NCBI GenBank assembly: GCA_023431345.1
Contig: JAEYWK010000010.1
Location: forward strand, 1 to 64,000
Length of the DNA: 64,000 nt
Direction: 5' to 3'
Source: Pseudomonadota bacterium
GTDB taxonomy: Bacteria > Myxococcota_A > Polyangia > Polyangiales > Polyangiaceae
Shown piece by piece: positions 23,359-31,898 of the stretch; positions within the stretch are counted from its first letter, which is position 1, and each line of letters starts with the position of its first letter. A program made the translations under genes and the position numbers. Below the pieces are notes generated by a model, which saw nothing but the letters and a program-made list of their open reading frames with translations, was not told the DNA's origin and searched no databases.

Positions 23359-24324
23359 TCACATGTCGAGCAAGTACGCAGCCACCAGCGGAAACACGAT
23401 CGTCGCATCCGACTCGATGATGAAGCGCGGCGTGTCGACCTCGAGCTTGCCCCAGGTGATTTTCTCTCCGGGAGGAGCGCCGCTGTACGAGCCGTACGAC
23501 GTCGTCGAGTCGGAGATCTGGGCGAAGTAGCCCCAGGTCTTCACCCGCCACTCCAGGTCTTGGTGCATGAGCGGCACCACACAGATCGGGAAGTCACCCG
23601 CGATGCCGCCGCCGATCTGGAAGAAGCCGATCGAGCTCGAGGCGTCCGTCTGCTTGTACCAGTTGATCAGCTGGCCCATGTACTCGGGCCCGCTCTTCAT
23701 CACCTGGTAGCCGTACTCGCCGCGCACGACGCCGGCGACGAACATGTTGCCGAGCGTCGAGTCTTCCCAGCCCGGCACGAACAGCGGCAAGTTCTTCTCG
23801 GCCGCCGCGAGCAGCCACGAGCCCTTCGGGTCGATCTCGTACTCCGGCTCGAGCTCCTTGCTACGCAGCAGCTGGTAGAAATATTCGTGCGGGAAGTAGC
23901 GCTCGCCCTTCGTCTGGGCGCTCTCCCAGAGCGCGAGCATCTTCTTCTCGATCTTGCGCATCGCCTCGTGCTCGGGGATGCAAGTATCGGTGACGCGGTT
24001 CAGGTGCTGGTCGAGCAGCGCCTTCTCGTCCGCGGGCCCCAGCTCGCGGTAGTTCGGGACGCGGCGGTAGCTGTTGTGCGCGACCAGGTTGAACACGTCC
24101 TCTTCGAGGTTCGCGCCCGTGAGCGAGATGGCGTGAATCTTGTCCTTGCGGATCAGCTCGGCGATGACGAGGCCCATCTCGGCCGTGCTCATGGCGCCCG
24201 CCATGGTGAGCAGCATCTTGCCGCCCTTGGCCAGGTGCTCTTCCCAAGCCTTGGAAGCGTCGATCAGCGAAGCGGCGTTGAAGTGGCGATAGTGATGCGT
24301 GATGAAGTCGCGAACGGAGCCCAT
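23359..24324 (-). CDS. Deoxyhypusine synthase family protein (possible homospermidine synthase)
   Basis: 321 aa, NAD-dependent deoxyhypusine synthase fold. Conserved elements are LTMAGAMSTAEMG (substrate/NAD entrance), SLTGANLEEDVFN, VPGWEDSTLGNMFVAG and FFQIGGGIAGDFPICVVP. The catalytic-lysine motif WGKL is at residues 291-294 (Lys293), equivalent to the WGKI lysine of eukaryotic enzymes. Bacteria lack eIF5A, so bacterial members generally transfer the aminobutyl group of spermidine to putrescine to make homospermidine, or act on other amines. No other polyamine gene is adjacent. The active site looks complete; the acceptor is unknown. Confidence 0.92.
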   Translation of the reverse strand: MGSVRDFITHHYRHFNAASLIDASKAWEEHLAKGGKMLLTMAGAMSTAEMGLVIAELIRKDKIHAISLTGANLEEDVFNLVAHNSYRRVPNYRELGPADEKALLDQHLNRVTDTCIPEHEAMRKIEKKMLALWESAQTKGERYFPHEYFYQLLRSKELEPEYEIDPKGSWLLAAAEKNLPLFVPGWEDSTLGNMFVAGVVRGEYGYQVMKSGPEYMGQLINWYKQTDASSSIGFFQIGGGIAGDFPICVVPLMHQDLEWRVKTWGYFAQISDSTTSYGSYSGAPPGEKITWGKLEVDTPRFIIESDATIVFPLVAAYLLDM

Positions 24325-24521
24325 GACGGCGGTATAAGCCTCCGGAAACGGGGAGCGTCAACCCTCGGCCGCCCGCGCCTCACGCCGCGCCCGCCTGGCC
24401 GCCCCAATACCTGGAATTTGCAGGCGTTTGACGCCCTTTCCCGCCCTCCGGGTTACCGTGATAATGTCGATGGTTCGAGGCGGGCCGGGGGGTCCTGCCC
24501 AGAGCGCGGGGGACCTACGAC

Positions 24522-26531
24522 ATGTCCGACCGACTCTCGAGCTCCTCTCCCACCTCCCTCGGCGGTCGCGTCATTCATTCCGACCTCCAGCCCGGGGTGA
24601 GCTACCGACTCGAGCGGCAGATCGGCGAGGGCGGCATGGGCTCGGCCTACCTGTCGCTGCGCCAGTGCGCCGAGGGCGTCTCGCCGGTCGTGGTGAAGCT
24701 GGTGCGCCCCGCGTTCGGCCAAGACTCGGCGCGCGCCGCGGCGCTCGTCGTGCAAAAGGAGGCGGTGGCGCTGGGGCGCCTGAACGAGCGAGTTCCACCG
24801 TGTCCGTTCGTGGTGAGGCTGATCGACACCGGCGCCGCCCCCCTGCATGGCCCCCAGCATCCGCCCACGCCCTGGCTTGCGGTCGAGTACGTGCACGGCG
24901 GAGTCGAGGGCACCACCGTGCTCGAGCGCGTGACGTACCACATCGAGCAAACCGGCGAGGCCTTCGACGGCCCGCGCGCCGCGCACCTCGTGCGTTGCCT
25001 CGCCAGCGGCCTGACCGCCATCCACGGCGTCGGCGTCGTGCACCGAGATCTCACGCCTGGCAACATCTTGTGCTGCGGCTTCGGAGAAGCGGAGATCTTC
25101 AAGATCTCGGATTTCGGCATCGCGCGCCCGTCCGGCTTGAACGCCACCTTCGGCGGCGTGGCCGTCGGCACCATCGGCTACGCCGCGCCCGAGCAGGTCA
25201 TGCCCGACCTCGGCGCCAGCGGCACGACCACCGACATTTTCAGCTTCGCGTGCGTCGTTTACCTGGCCCTCACCGGCGATGAATACTTCCCCGCCGACAC
25301 GCCGATCCAAGCGGCCATGATGATGCGGGAGAAGAAGCGGCGCAGCATCTTGGAAGGGCGCGCGCTGTCACCGGAGCTACGGAAACGCGGCGACGCGTGT
25401 CGCCACATCGATTTGATCTTGGCGCGCGCTACGTCGCTCGAGCCCGAGCAGCGGCACCAAGACGCACAAGAGCTGGAGAACGCGCTCGTGCCGTGGCTAG
25501 CGGAGAACCGCGAGCCGCCCAAGCCCAGCCGGCGCTTGGTCAACAGCTTGCTGAACTTGTCGTCGCCGGGCGACGTCTCGAGCTGGACCTGGACGGTGCG
25601 CCACCCTCCCGGAGGCGACAGGGTGATCTTGAGCGCGGCCTGGGACGTCGACGGGCACTGCTTCGCGTTCACGTCGAAGGGGCCCGAGTTTTGGAACGGG
25701 CAAAGCTGGATCTCGGCCAACGACGAGGCGCGCGATCTGCCGAGGGGTATGGCGTTCGCTCGGCGCTTCGAGGCCGGGGGCTGGCTCGTCGGCGGCGAGA
25801 GCGGCACGTTGGCCGTGTACTCGACCGAAGGCGTGCGCGAGGTCGTGCGCGCGCCCGATCCGCGGGTCACGTTTTCGCACGCGAGCGGCCGCTTCGACGA
25901 CTTGCTGGCCGCGGTCGGGCAGAGGCCGGGTGAGCCGCCCAAGCTGTGGGCGATGACGGCGCGGCGCTGGCTCAAGCCGCTGCCGCTGGAGGGCGTCGCC
26001 TACGTGGCCGCGCTGCTCCGGCTCGACGACGAGCGCTGGGTCATCTGCGGACGGATGCAACAAGGCACGGGCTTTGCTGCGATTTATTCGCCCACCCAGT
26101 GGGAGACGACGGTGCTGCTGGCGCCGCGGACTCGCGCGTTCGTGTCGGGGGCATCGGAGCCAGAGCGCGGCCTTTCGCTGGTGGTCGGCAGCGACGGCGT
26201 CGCGCTGCGCATCGAGGGCAGCGAGGCGGTGAGCTCGATCGCCGACGGCTCGATGGCGCTCACCGCCGCCGCCATGGACGTGCTCGATCGCGAGTGGGTG
26301 TGCAGCGTCGGGCGCTTGTGGGTCCGCGATCCATCGCGCGATTTGGCGTGGCGCCCCGTCTGGCACGATCAGAACTGGCAGGCGCCGTTCGTGAGCATGA
26401 TCGCCGACGCGGGCATGGTGGTCGCGATGACGGCAGATGGCGGCATCCTCGAAGGCCGCGCGGGCTGGCGCTCGGTCCATGGCCACGGGCGCGGCAGCGG
26501 CGAGCACCCGCGGCCCCGCCGGTCGCGCTAG
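24522..26531 (+). CDS. Ser/Thr protein kinase with C-terminal repeat (propeller-like) domain, HRDLT variant
   Basis: 669 aa. The N-terminal kinase domain (about 28-330) has the glycine loop GEGGMGSAY (36-44), Lys59 in VVVKLV, DFG (197-199) and GTIGYAAPEQ. Its catalytic loop reads HRDLTPGN (174-181), with Thr at the usual Lys position. No transmembrane segment is evident. Residues about 345-640 consist of repeated Trp-containing strands (SAAWDVDGHCFAFTSKGPEFW, GGWLVGGESGTLAVYS, ERGLSLVVGSDGVALRIEG) suggestive of a beta-propeller built on a Ser/Thr kinase. GGGGGA lies about nine bases before the ATG. Its stop overlaps the convergent porin gene by 4 bp. Confidence 0.88.
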   Translation: MSDRLSSSSPTSLGGRVIHSDLQPGVSYRLERQIGEGGMGSAYLSLRQCAEGVSPVVVKLVRPAFGQDSARAAALVVQKEAVALGRLNERVPPCPFVVRLIDTGAAPLHGPQHPPTPWLAVEYVHGGVEGTTVLERVTYHIEQTGEAFDGPRAAHLVRCLASGLTAIHGVGVVHRDLTPGNILCCGFGEAEIFKISDFGIARPSGLNATFGGVAVGTIGYAAPEQVMPDLGASGTTTDIFSFACVVYLALTGDEYFPADTPIQAAMMMREKKRRSILEGRALSPELRKRGDACRHIDLILARATSLEPEQRHQDAQELENALVPWLAENREPPKPSRRLVNSLLNLSSPGDVSSWTWTVRHPPGGDRVILSAAWDVDGHCFAFTSKGPEFWNGQSWISANDEARDLPRGMAFARRFEAGGWLVGGESGTLAVYSTEGVREVVRAPDPRVTFSHASGRFDDLLAAVGQRPGEPPKLWAMTARRWLKPLPLEGVAYVAALLRLDDERWVICGRMQQGTGFAAIYSPTQWETTVLLAPRTRAFVSGASEPERGLSLVVGSDGVALRIEGSEAVSSIADGSMALTAAAMDVLDREWVCSVGRLWVRDPSRDLAWRPVWHDQNWQAPFVSMIADAGMVVAMTADGGILEGRAGWRSVHGHGRGSGEHPRPRRSR

Positions 26532-27898
26532 AAGCGAACGGCGAGGTTCAGGTCGAGGAAGCCGATGTCTTGGGTGTAGTGCCCGGAGGCCGACGGCAGC
26601 TGGCTGGGAAGCTCGCCATCTTGCAGGGTGCTCTCCGCGTTGCGCGCGGGTGACACGAGGTGCGAGAGCGAGCCGGCCACGCTGAAGGCCTCGGAGACGC
26701 GGTATTTGGCGCCCAGCGCGAAGGTGACCCCGACGAAGTCGGGCAGGCTCGTCTCGAGCGTCCGCTCGGGGACGGCCTGGCTCATGACGCCGATGCCCGA
26801 GAACACTTCGAGCGCAGGCCAAGGCCAGACGCTGACGCCGCCGCGCACGTCGAAAGCGTCGTGAAAGTCACGCGGCACATTCTGCAGCACGTGAGCGCCG
26901 TTGGGCTGGCTGCCGTCGCCGTTCAGCTCGCACTCTTCCCCCGCTTGCGTCACGCACTGGCGCTCGAAGGCGCTCCAGCGCTCCCAAGCGCCGAAGAGGC
27001 GCAGCTCCACGTTGCGGCGCGCGCGGTAGGCCAGGCCGAGGCGCACGATGTCGGGCAAATCTTGGTGCAGCTCGACGTCTGCGCTGCTCGGACCGCCGAT
27101 GTTGTTCGAGAGCTTGCCGTGCAGCCTGCTTCCGCCGCTCACGTTGGGGCGGGATTGGTAGGAAGCGCCGATCCGCACGGCCTCCGCTTCGTAGAAAGCG
27201 CCCGCGGCGAAGCCGAAATCCACGCCGTCGACCTCGAGCAAGGAGCGACCTTCGCCGACGACGCCGTTGCTGCCGCCGCTCCAAGCGCGCACGTCGTCGA
27301 TGCGCGTGTACATGGTGTTCAGCGCAAGGCCGAAGCGCAGCCGAGGCGTGGCCGCGAAGCTTGCCCCGAGCGAGGCGTAGCTGGTGGTAAAGAGCGCCTC
27401 CATCGAGTGGAAGCGCGTCACGCCGTCGACGATACCGGGGTGAGGAGAGCGCGCAAGCTCTGCTCGCGTGTCCCAGCTGACAGGGCCGCCGAAGGGCGTG
27501 AACACGCCGGCCGCCAGCAGCCAGCGCTCGCTGAGCGGGAGCGCGAGCCAAAGCGACGGATTGAAGAGGAAGTTATCGAGCGTGGCTCGCCCGACGTTCG
27601 CGCCTTCTGCCCCCGCCACGTCGGGCGCGTCCGTGGGCTGGCGCGTGCGCGTGTAGGAGGCGGAGCGATACGCCACGAGGCCGTCGACCAGCAGCTCGGC
27701 GCGCTTGCCGCGGAGCGCCGCCGGATTGAAGTAGAGGGCCGTCGGATTATCGGTCGTGGGGTGGCCGTGCTCGCCCGAAAAGCGCGCGACCGAGAAGCCG
27801 CTAGCCTGCGCACAGGGCGTGGCGACCGCAAGTCCGCCAACAGCGCCCGCGAGCGCGAGGAGCGACGAGCCGAGCGGACGCCAGCGGTGCTTGCGCAA
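26528..27898 (-). CDS. FadL/OmpP1-type outer-membrane transport porin
   Basis: 456 aa. The signal peptide (to about 33, ending AQASG) is followed by the FadL plug-like N-terminus (GFSVARFSGEHGHPTTDNPTALYFNPAALRG) typical of OmpP1/FadL/TodX proteins. Alternating beta-strands run to a C-terminal outer-membrane signature ending LNLAVRF (terminal Phe). It probably imports long-chain fatty acids or other hydrophobic compounds. One Cys pair (QCVTQAGEEC) lies in an extracellular-loop-like region. The start is TTG with GGAAGG about 15 bases upstream, so the exact start is uncertain. Confidence 0.88.
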   Translation of the reverse strand: MRKHRWRPLGSSLLALAGAVGGLAVATPCAQASGFSVARFSGEHGHPTTDNPTALYFNPAALRGKRAELLVDGLVAYRSASYTRTRQPTDAPDVAGAEGANVGRATLDNFLFNPSLWLALPLSERWLLAAGVFTPFGGPVSWDTRAELARSPHPGIVDGVTRFHSMEALFTTSYASLGASFAATPRLRFGLALNTMYTRIDDVRAWSGGSNGVVGEGRSLLEVDGVDFGFAAGAFYEAEAVRIGASYQSRPNVSGGSRLHGKLSNNIGGPSSADVELHQDLPDIVRLGLAYRARRNVELRLFGAWERWSAFERQCVTQAGEECELNGDGSQPNGAHVLQNVPRDFHDAFDVRGGVSVWPWPALEVFSGIGVMSQAVPERTLETSLPDFVGVTFALGAKYRVSEAFSVAGSLSHLVSPARNAESTLQDGELPSQLPSASGHYTQDIGFLDLNLAVRF

Positions 27899-27944
27899 GC
27901 CAAAAGCTTTACCCTTCCCGAATCCGAAACGCTATCTTGTCGCG

Positions 27945-28625
27945 ATGCCTCTCGCTCGCGCTCTCGCGTTCACGGCGCTCGGGCTCGCGGCGCTCTCCGG
28001 CGTCGGCTGCTCGGACGCGAGCGGTCGCTTCCGAGCCTTCGAAGAGCGGCGCGCGTCCGCGGGCGCCGTGGGCGGCGGCGGGGGCCAAGACGAGGGCGAA
28101 GGCGGAGCGGCGGGCGCCGCAGGCTCGTGCACCCCTCCCCCGCCGGGCGTCGTGCGCGGCCCGGCCCTGCTCGCGCTCGAGACGGCGACGACGCCGGGCA
28201 AGGCGATCTTGTTCTTCGGTGAGGTGGATACGCCCGAGCACGAGGGGCGAACGAGCGTCGTCTACCGCTACCGAGCGCTCGACGCGAAAGACCGCAGGAG
28301 CGAGCTCGGCGACCAGCTCGTGGTGGGCCCCTACCCGATCGACGATGACGGAAGGTTCGACGCGCCGACCAGCAAAGCGGCGCTACCGGGCGCGGCCAAC
28401 GCTTTTCTTCCCGGCATCGAGATCGTATCGGAGCTCACGCTGCACGGCACCATCTGCGGCGTGAGCGACTTCTACTGCGGCACCGTCTCGGGTCACGTTT
28501 ACGAGCCGTTCGACGGCCCCGCCACGGGTCAGTTCGGCTTGCTCTTGGTGAGCGGTATCGACGACATCCCCGAGCGGCCGCGCTTCGGCTGCGCAGAAGA
28601 CGCGCTCGCGCCCGCGCTCGAGTAG
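27945..28625 (+). CDS. Hypothetical lipoprotein with Gly-rich spacer
   Basis: 226 aa from ATG 27945. The signal peptide has lipobox-like GVGC (Cys about 22), then a low-complexity Gly/Glu/Ala spacer. A globular part follows from about residue 70 with beta-rich character and four Cys (SCTPPPP, GTICGVSDFYCGTVSG, GCAEDA) that could form disulfides. The open frame upstream lies in the promoter region of the divergent FadL gene and is not part of the protein. No family is recognised; probably an outer-membrane surface or periplasmic lipoprotein. Convergent with the PPC-domain gene, 3 bp apart. Confidence 0.75.
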   Translation: MPLARALAFTALGLAALSGVGCSDASGRFRAFEERRASAGAVGGGGGQDEGEGGAAGAAGSCTPPPPGVVRGPALLALETATTPGKAILFFGEVDTPEHEGRTSVVYRYRALDAKDRRSELGDQLVVGPYPIDDDGRFDAPTSKAALPGAANAFLPGIEIVSELTLHGTICGVSDFYCGTVSGHVYEPFDGPATGQFGLLLVSGIDDIPERPRFGCAEDALAPALE

Positions 28626-28628
28626 CGC

Positions 28629-29318
28629 TCACGCCTTGCGGCTGAGCTTGAAGACACGCTTGCCGTTGTGCGCGGGGGCCGGCGAAATCTCGAGCATATC
28701 GACCGCGATTTCGCGGATGCGACCAGGGCCGAGCAAGTCGCGCAGCTTGAGCCGGTCGCCCGTGTCTTGTAGCACCTCGCACAAACCGAAGGCGAAATGG
28801 CGCACCAAGTCGCCTCGGCCCGGCCGCTGCGGCTCGTCGTCTTCTTCGGACAAGTCGGCCACGGCCGCCTGGGCTGCGGCGGCCCAACCCGCGCCGGCTG
28901 CGACCGCAGCCCCAGCCGCCTTCGGAGCCGCATCGGGCTCGCTGCCCGCTTGCTCGCGCGGCGGCGCGGCGTCGACGACTTCACGCACGCTGCCTTGCGC
29001 GTTCCACAACGTGGCCGTTACCCCCGCCGAGCGCGCGCTGAGCAGCTGGCCTGCGACGAGCTCCGCGCCGAGGCTGCTGTGCCGCGACAGCGTCGCGAAG
29101 TAGGGGCCTCCGTAGGGCCCCGACAGCTGCGCTAGGGACAGCCGTCCACGCAGCTGCTTGCGCACGTCGGCGCCTTCACCGGCGACGCGCAGCTCCACCG
29201 AGTCGACGTGGCCCACGGCCGCGATCCAACCGTCGGCTTTGCCGCAGGCCTCGGCCAAGGCATCGAGCAGGTTTTCGCCGTCGGCGATGGTGACGAGACG
29301 CGGCGCAGCGGTAGCCAT
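28629..29318 (-). CDS. PPC/DUF296-like domain protein
   Basis: 229 aa. Residues 1-115 resemble the PPC (DUF296) alpha/beta domain: GENLLDALAEACGKADGWIAAVGHVDSVELRV and later AELVAGQLLSARSAGVTATLW, matching the family layout of a GENLL start and a hydrophobic trimer core. An Ala/Glu-rich linker (about 120-165) leads to a C-terminal segment (GRGDLVRHFAFGLCEVLQDTGDRLKLRDL) that is not assigned. It is the last gene of the kinase / LMW-phosphatase / fructosamine-kinase run, 18 bp after the latter. The family assignment is moderate. Confidence 0.65.
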   Translation of the reverse strand: MATAAPRLVTIADGENLLDALAEACGKADGWIAAVGHVDSVELRVAGEGADVRKQLRGRLSLAQLSGPYGGPYFATLSRHSSLGAELVAGQLLSARSAGVTATLWNAQGSVREVVDAAPPREQAGSEPDAAPKAAGAAVAAGAGWAAAAQAAVADLSEEDDEPQRPGRGDLVRHFAFGLCEVLQDTGDRLKLRDLLGPGRIREIAVDMLEISPAPAHNGKRVFKLSRKA

Positions 29319-29336
29319 GGCGGAGCCGTAGCCAAG

Positions 29337-30209
29337 TCAGACGTAGCGCGCAAGGCTCCGCTCGACTTGCGGGACGTAGCCCGCGCCGAACAGGTTGACG
29401 TGCACCAGCAGCGGGTAAAGCTGATAAAGCGCGATGCGCTCGGCGGAGCCGGCCGCGAGCGGGTACGCCTCGTGATAGGCGCGAAACGCCCGCTCGCTGA
29501 AGCCACCGAACAAGCGCATCATCGCCAAATCCATCTCACGATGGCCGCCGTACGCGGCGGGATCGATCAAGCAGGGGGCGCCCGCGTCGTCGACGTGGAG
29601 GTTGCCGCTCCATAGGTCGCCGTGCAGGCGCGCGGGAGGCTCTGCGGGGCCGACCAGCTGTCCGAGCTTGCTCGACAGCTCGTCGAAGCCGCGGCGCAGG
29701 CGCACGCTCACGTGCCCCGATGCGGCCGCCCGCGCGAGCTGCGGCTCGAAGCGCTCGAACCACAGAAAATCCGCCCAACTTTGCTGCGGCGTGTTGCGCT
29801 GCGGCAAAGAGCCGATGAAATTGTCGTGCTCGAGGCCGAACGTGGGTGCGCCCGCGCGGTGAAGCGCCGCCAGACCATGGCCGAGCCGCTCGTCGAAGTC
29901 AGGCGCCGGCCGGCCCGGCGCGAGCAGCTCCAGCACCAAGAAGCTCGGCTCACCTGCGCGCCCGCTCGAGACTGCCAGCACCTCGGGGATGCGCAGGCCG
30001 CCCGCTGCGCGTAGCCACTCCAAGCCGCGCGCCTCTGCGGGAAACATCGCGGGGGGAGCGGCGTCGTTGGTCTTCAAGAACACGCGCGTGCCGCTCGCCA
30101 GCTCGAGCTCGAACGCGTCGTTGATATCACCTCCCGAGAGCCGCCGGCTCCGCGCGATGGCCGAGCCGAGCGAGTAGCGAAGCGCCTGCGTGAGCTCGGG
30201 AGCGAGCAT
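29337..30209 (-). CDS. Fructosamine/ketosamine-3-kinase family protein
   Basis: 290 aa, the typical FN3K/YniA length. Conserved features are LSGGDINDAFELELASG (nucleotide loop), VFLKTN (ATP-binding Lys), HGDLWSGN (catalytic loop) and DPAAYGGHREMDLAM (metal-binding DPA and helix). These enzymes phosphorylate sugars attached to protein lysines so that the adduct falls off. It starts 3 bp after the low-molecular-weight phosphatase gene, a linkage described for bacterial ribulosamine kinases whose partner phosphatase acts on ribulosamine-5-phosphate. The role is therefore probably protein deglycation (inference from family and neighbour). Confidence 0.92.
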   Translation of the reverse strand: MLAPELTQALRYSLGSAIARSRRLSGGDINDAFELELASGTRVFLKTNDAAPPAMFPAEARGLEWLRAAGGLRIPEVLAVSSGRAGEPSFLVLELLAPGRPAPDFDERLGHGLAALHRAGAPTFGLEHDNFIGSLPQRNTPQQSWADFLWFERFEPQLARAAASGHVSVRLRRGFDELSSKLGQLVGPAEPPARLHGDLWSGNLHVDDAGAPCLIDPAAYGGHREMDLAMMRLFGGFSERAFRAYHEAYPLAAGSAERIALYQLYPLLVHVNLFGAGYVPQVERSLARYV

Positions 30210-30212
30210 GGC

Positions 30213-30692
30213 TTACAGCTGGTGCTCCCGGCGCAAACGCTCGAGCAGCGGCGCGCACGCCGAAAGGCAGATGCGCACGACGTCGTCGAAGTCGTCGTTG
30301 CCGCCGTAGTACGGGTCGGGCACGGAGGCGCCGCTCGGCGCCGTTTCGTCGAAGCTGCGCAGCAAGTACAACTTCTCCCGCGCTTCGCTCGAGCCAGCCA
30401 GCTCGCTCAAGTCCTCGAAGTTCGAGCGATCCATGGCTAGCACGTAGTCGAAGCGGTCGAAGTCGGCGCGCTGGAACTGCCGGGCGCGGCCGTGCACCTC
30501 GACGCCGAAGCGCTTGCCAGCGGCGCGCGCGCGCGGGTCTGGCGGCTCGCCGGTGTGGTAGCCAGCCGTACCTGCGCTGTCGACCGCCACCTGCTCGGAG
30601 AGCCCCGCTTCCCGCAGCAGGTGGCGCATCACCCCTTCACCGATGGGCGACCGACAGATGTTACCCAAACAAACGAAGCAGAGCCTGAGCAT
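30213..30692 (-). CDS. Low-molecular-weight phosphatase (LMW-PTP family), likely ribulosamine-5-phosphatase
   Basis: 159 aa. The N-terminal P-loop CLGNICRSP (Cys-x5-Arg) and the C-terminal acid motif VPDPYYGG (general acid Asp) are both intact. Family members dephosphorylate phosphotyrosine, phosphoarginine or, as shown for human LMW-PTP-A, protein-bound ribulosamine 5-phosphate. The fructosamine-kinase gene begins 3 bp downstream, which favours the deglycation role. It sits 17 bp downstream of the stop of a Ser/Thr kinase on the same strand, so a phosphorelay-type function with that kinase is an alternative. Confidence 0.93.
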   Translation of the reverse strand: MLRLCFVCLGNICRSPIGEGVMRHLLREAGLSEQVAVDSAGTAGYHTGEPPDPRARAAGKRFGVEVHGRARQFQRADFDRFDYVLAMDRSNFEDLSELAGSSEAREKLYLLRSFDETAPSGASVPDPYYGGNDDFDDVVRICLSACAPLLERLRREHQL

Positions 30693-30709
30693 GAACCGCG
30701 GAGATTAAC

Positions 30710-31807
30710 TCAAATGTGCATGCCGCGGAGCAGCCAGTAAATGCAAAGCCCCGCCAGCACGCAGCTTGCGATCACGAGCGTGATGAAGCCGAGCGGGCGC
30801 ACCACGACGGAGGGGCGCTCCAGCGGCTCGCGCGCCGCCGACACGCCGCGGCCGCTCGGGGCCGGAGACACACCCGCGCTGCCGCTCTGCGGCTGGATCG
30901 CCGTCGATCGAGCGCTGAGCAGCGGCTCGAGCGCCGCCCACGCCGCGGCGGCGTCCGCGAAGCGCCGCGCGGGCTCACGATCGACGGCCCGCGCGAACCA
31001 CGCATCGAACCCGCTCGGCAGCGCGGCCAAGCCCAGCTCGCTCGCCCGCGCGCTCGCGCCATCGATGTCGGACTTCAACAGCTCGATCGCCAAGTCTGCC
31101 ATCGAGGCTCGCTCGTCGGCGTTCCGCCAGTACGACGCGCCCGTGAGCACGAAGAAGGTCAAGAGCCCGAGCGCCCACACGTCCGAGCTCGAGACGGGCA
31201 CGTAGTCTTCACGTGCTTGCTCGGGCGCTGTCCAGAGCGGCGTGCCGAGGCCAGGCGTCGTCCCCGACAGCGGGCCCGCCGTGACGTCCTTCGCGATGCC
31301 GAAATCCAGCACCTTCACGCTCGACACCTTCAAGCCCTGCGCGTCTCCGTCCGCCTGCACGCGCACGTTCTCTGGCTTCAAATCACGGTGGACGATGCCC
31401 TCGCGATGGGCCGCGCCGAGCGCCCCGAACACCGGCTCCAGAAGCGCCCGCGCGCCTGGCGCCGAAAGCCCCCCGCGCGATCGCACGAGCTCATCGAGCC
31501 CGACGCCCTCCGCAAATTCCAGCGCCACCCAGGCCAAACCGCTGTCCGCGAGCCTGCCCGACTCGAGCGTGCGCGCCACGTAGGGGCTCTGGATACGCGA
31601 GCTACTCTCCACCTCACGCGCGAAGCGGCGCTCGGCTCGGGAATCGGACGACGCGGCCAGGTTCACGATCTTGAGCGCCACGACCTGCCCCTCCGGCGTC
31701 TCGGCGCGATAGACGGCGCCCATGCTGCCCTGCCCCACGAACCGGATGATGCGAAAACGCTCGGCGAAAGTGCTACCGGGAGCCAGCCGCGGGACCAGGG
31801 AAGCCAC
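30710..31807 (-). CDS. Tail-anchored Ser/Thr protein kinase
   Basis: 365 aa. The kinase domain fills residues 18-300 with glycine loop GQGSMGAVY (25-33), Lys46 in VALKIV, HRDLKPEN (140-147), DFG (168-170) and GLGTPLWTAPEQARE. A single C-terminal hydrophobic helix (about 341-360, FITLVIASCVLAGLCIYWLL) ends five residues before the stop, so the enzyme is a cytosolic kinase tethered by a C-terminal tail with no extracytoplasmic domain. Downstream on the same strand, in order, are the LMW-phosphatase (17-bp gap), fructosamine kinase and PPC-domain genes, probably one operon. Confidence 0.92.
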   Translation of the reverse strand: MASLVPRLAPGSTFAERFRIIRFVGQGSMGAVYRAETPEGQVVALKIVNLAASSDSRAERRFAREVESSSRIQSPYVARTLESGRLADSGLAWVALEFAEGVGLDELVRSRGGLSAPGARALLEPVFGALGAAHREGIVHRDLKPENVRVQADGDAQGLKVSSVKVLDFGIAKDVTAGPLSGTTPGLGTPLWTAPEQAREDYVPVSSSDVWALGLLTFFVLTGASYWRNADERASMADLAIELLKSDIDGASARASELGLAALPSGFDAWFARAVDREPARRFADAAAAWAALEPLLSARSTAIQPQSGSAGVSPAPSGRGVSAAREPLERPSVVVRPLGFITLVIASCVLAGLCIYWLLRGMHI

Positions 31808-31898
31808 GGGGCGACGCTAGCACGTGACGTGCCCGTCAGCCGTTCGAGGAAGAATTCGTCGCGACGTCAGCGTAGGCTGCCTCGTCGAGGTGCAGAGG

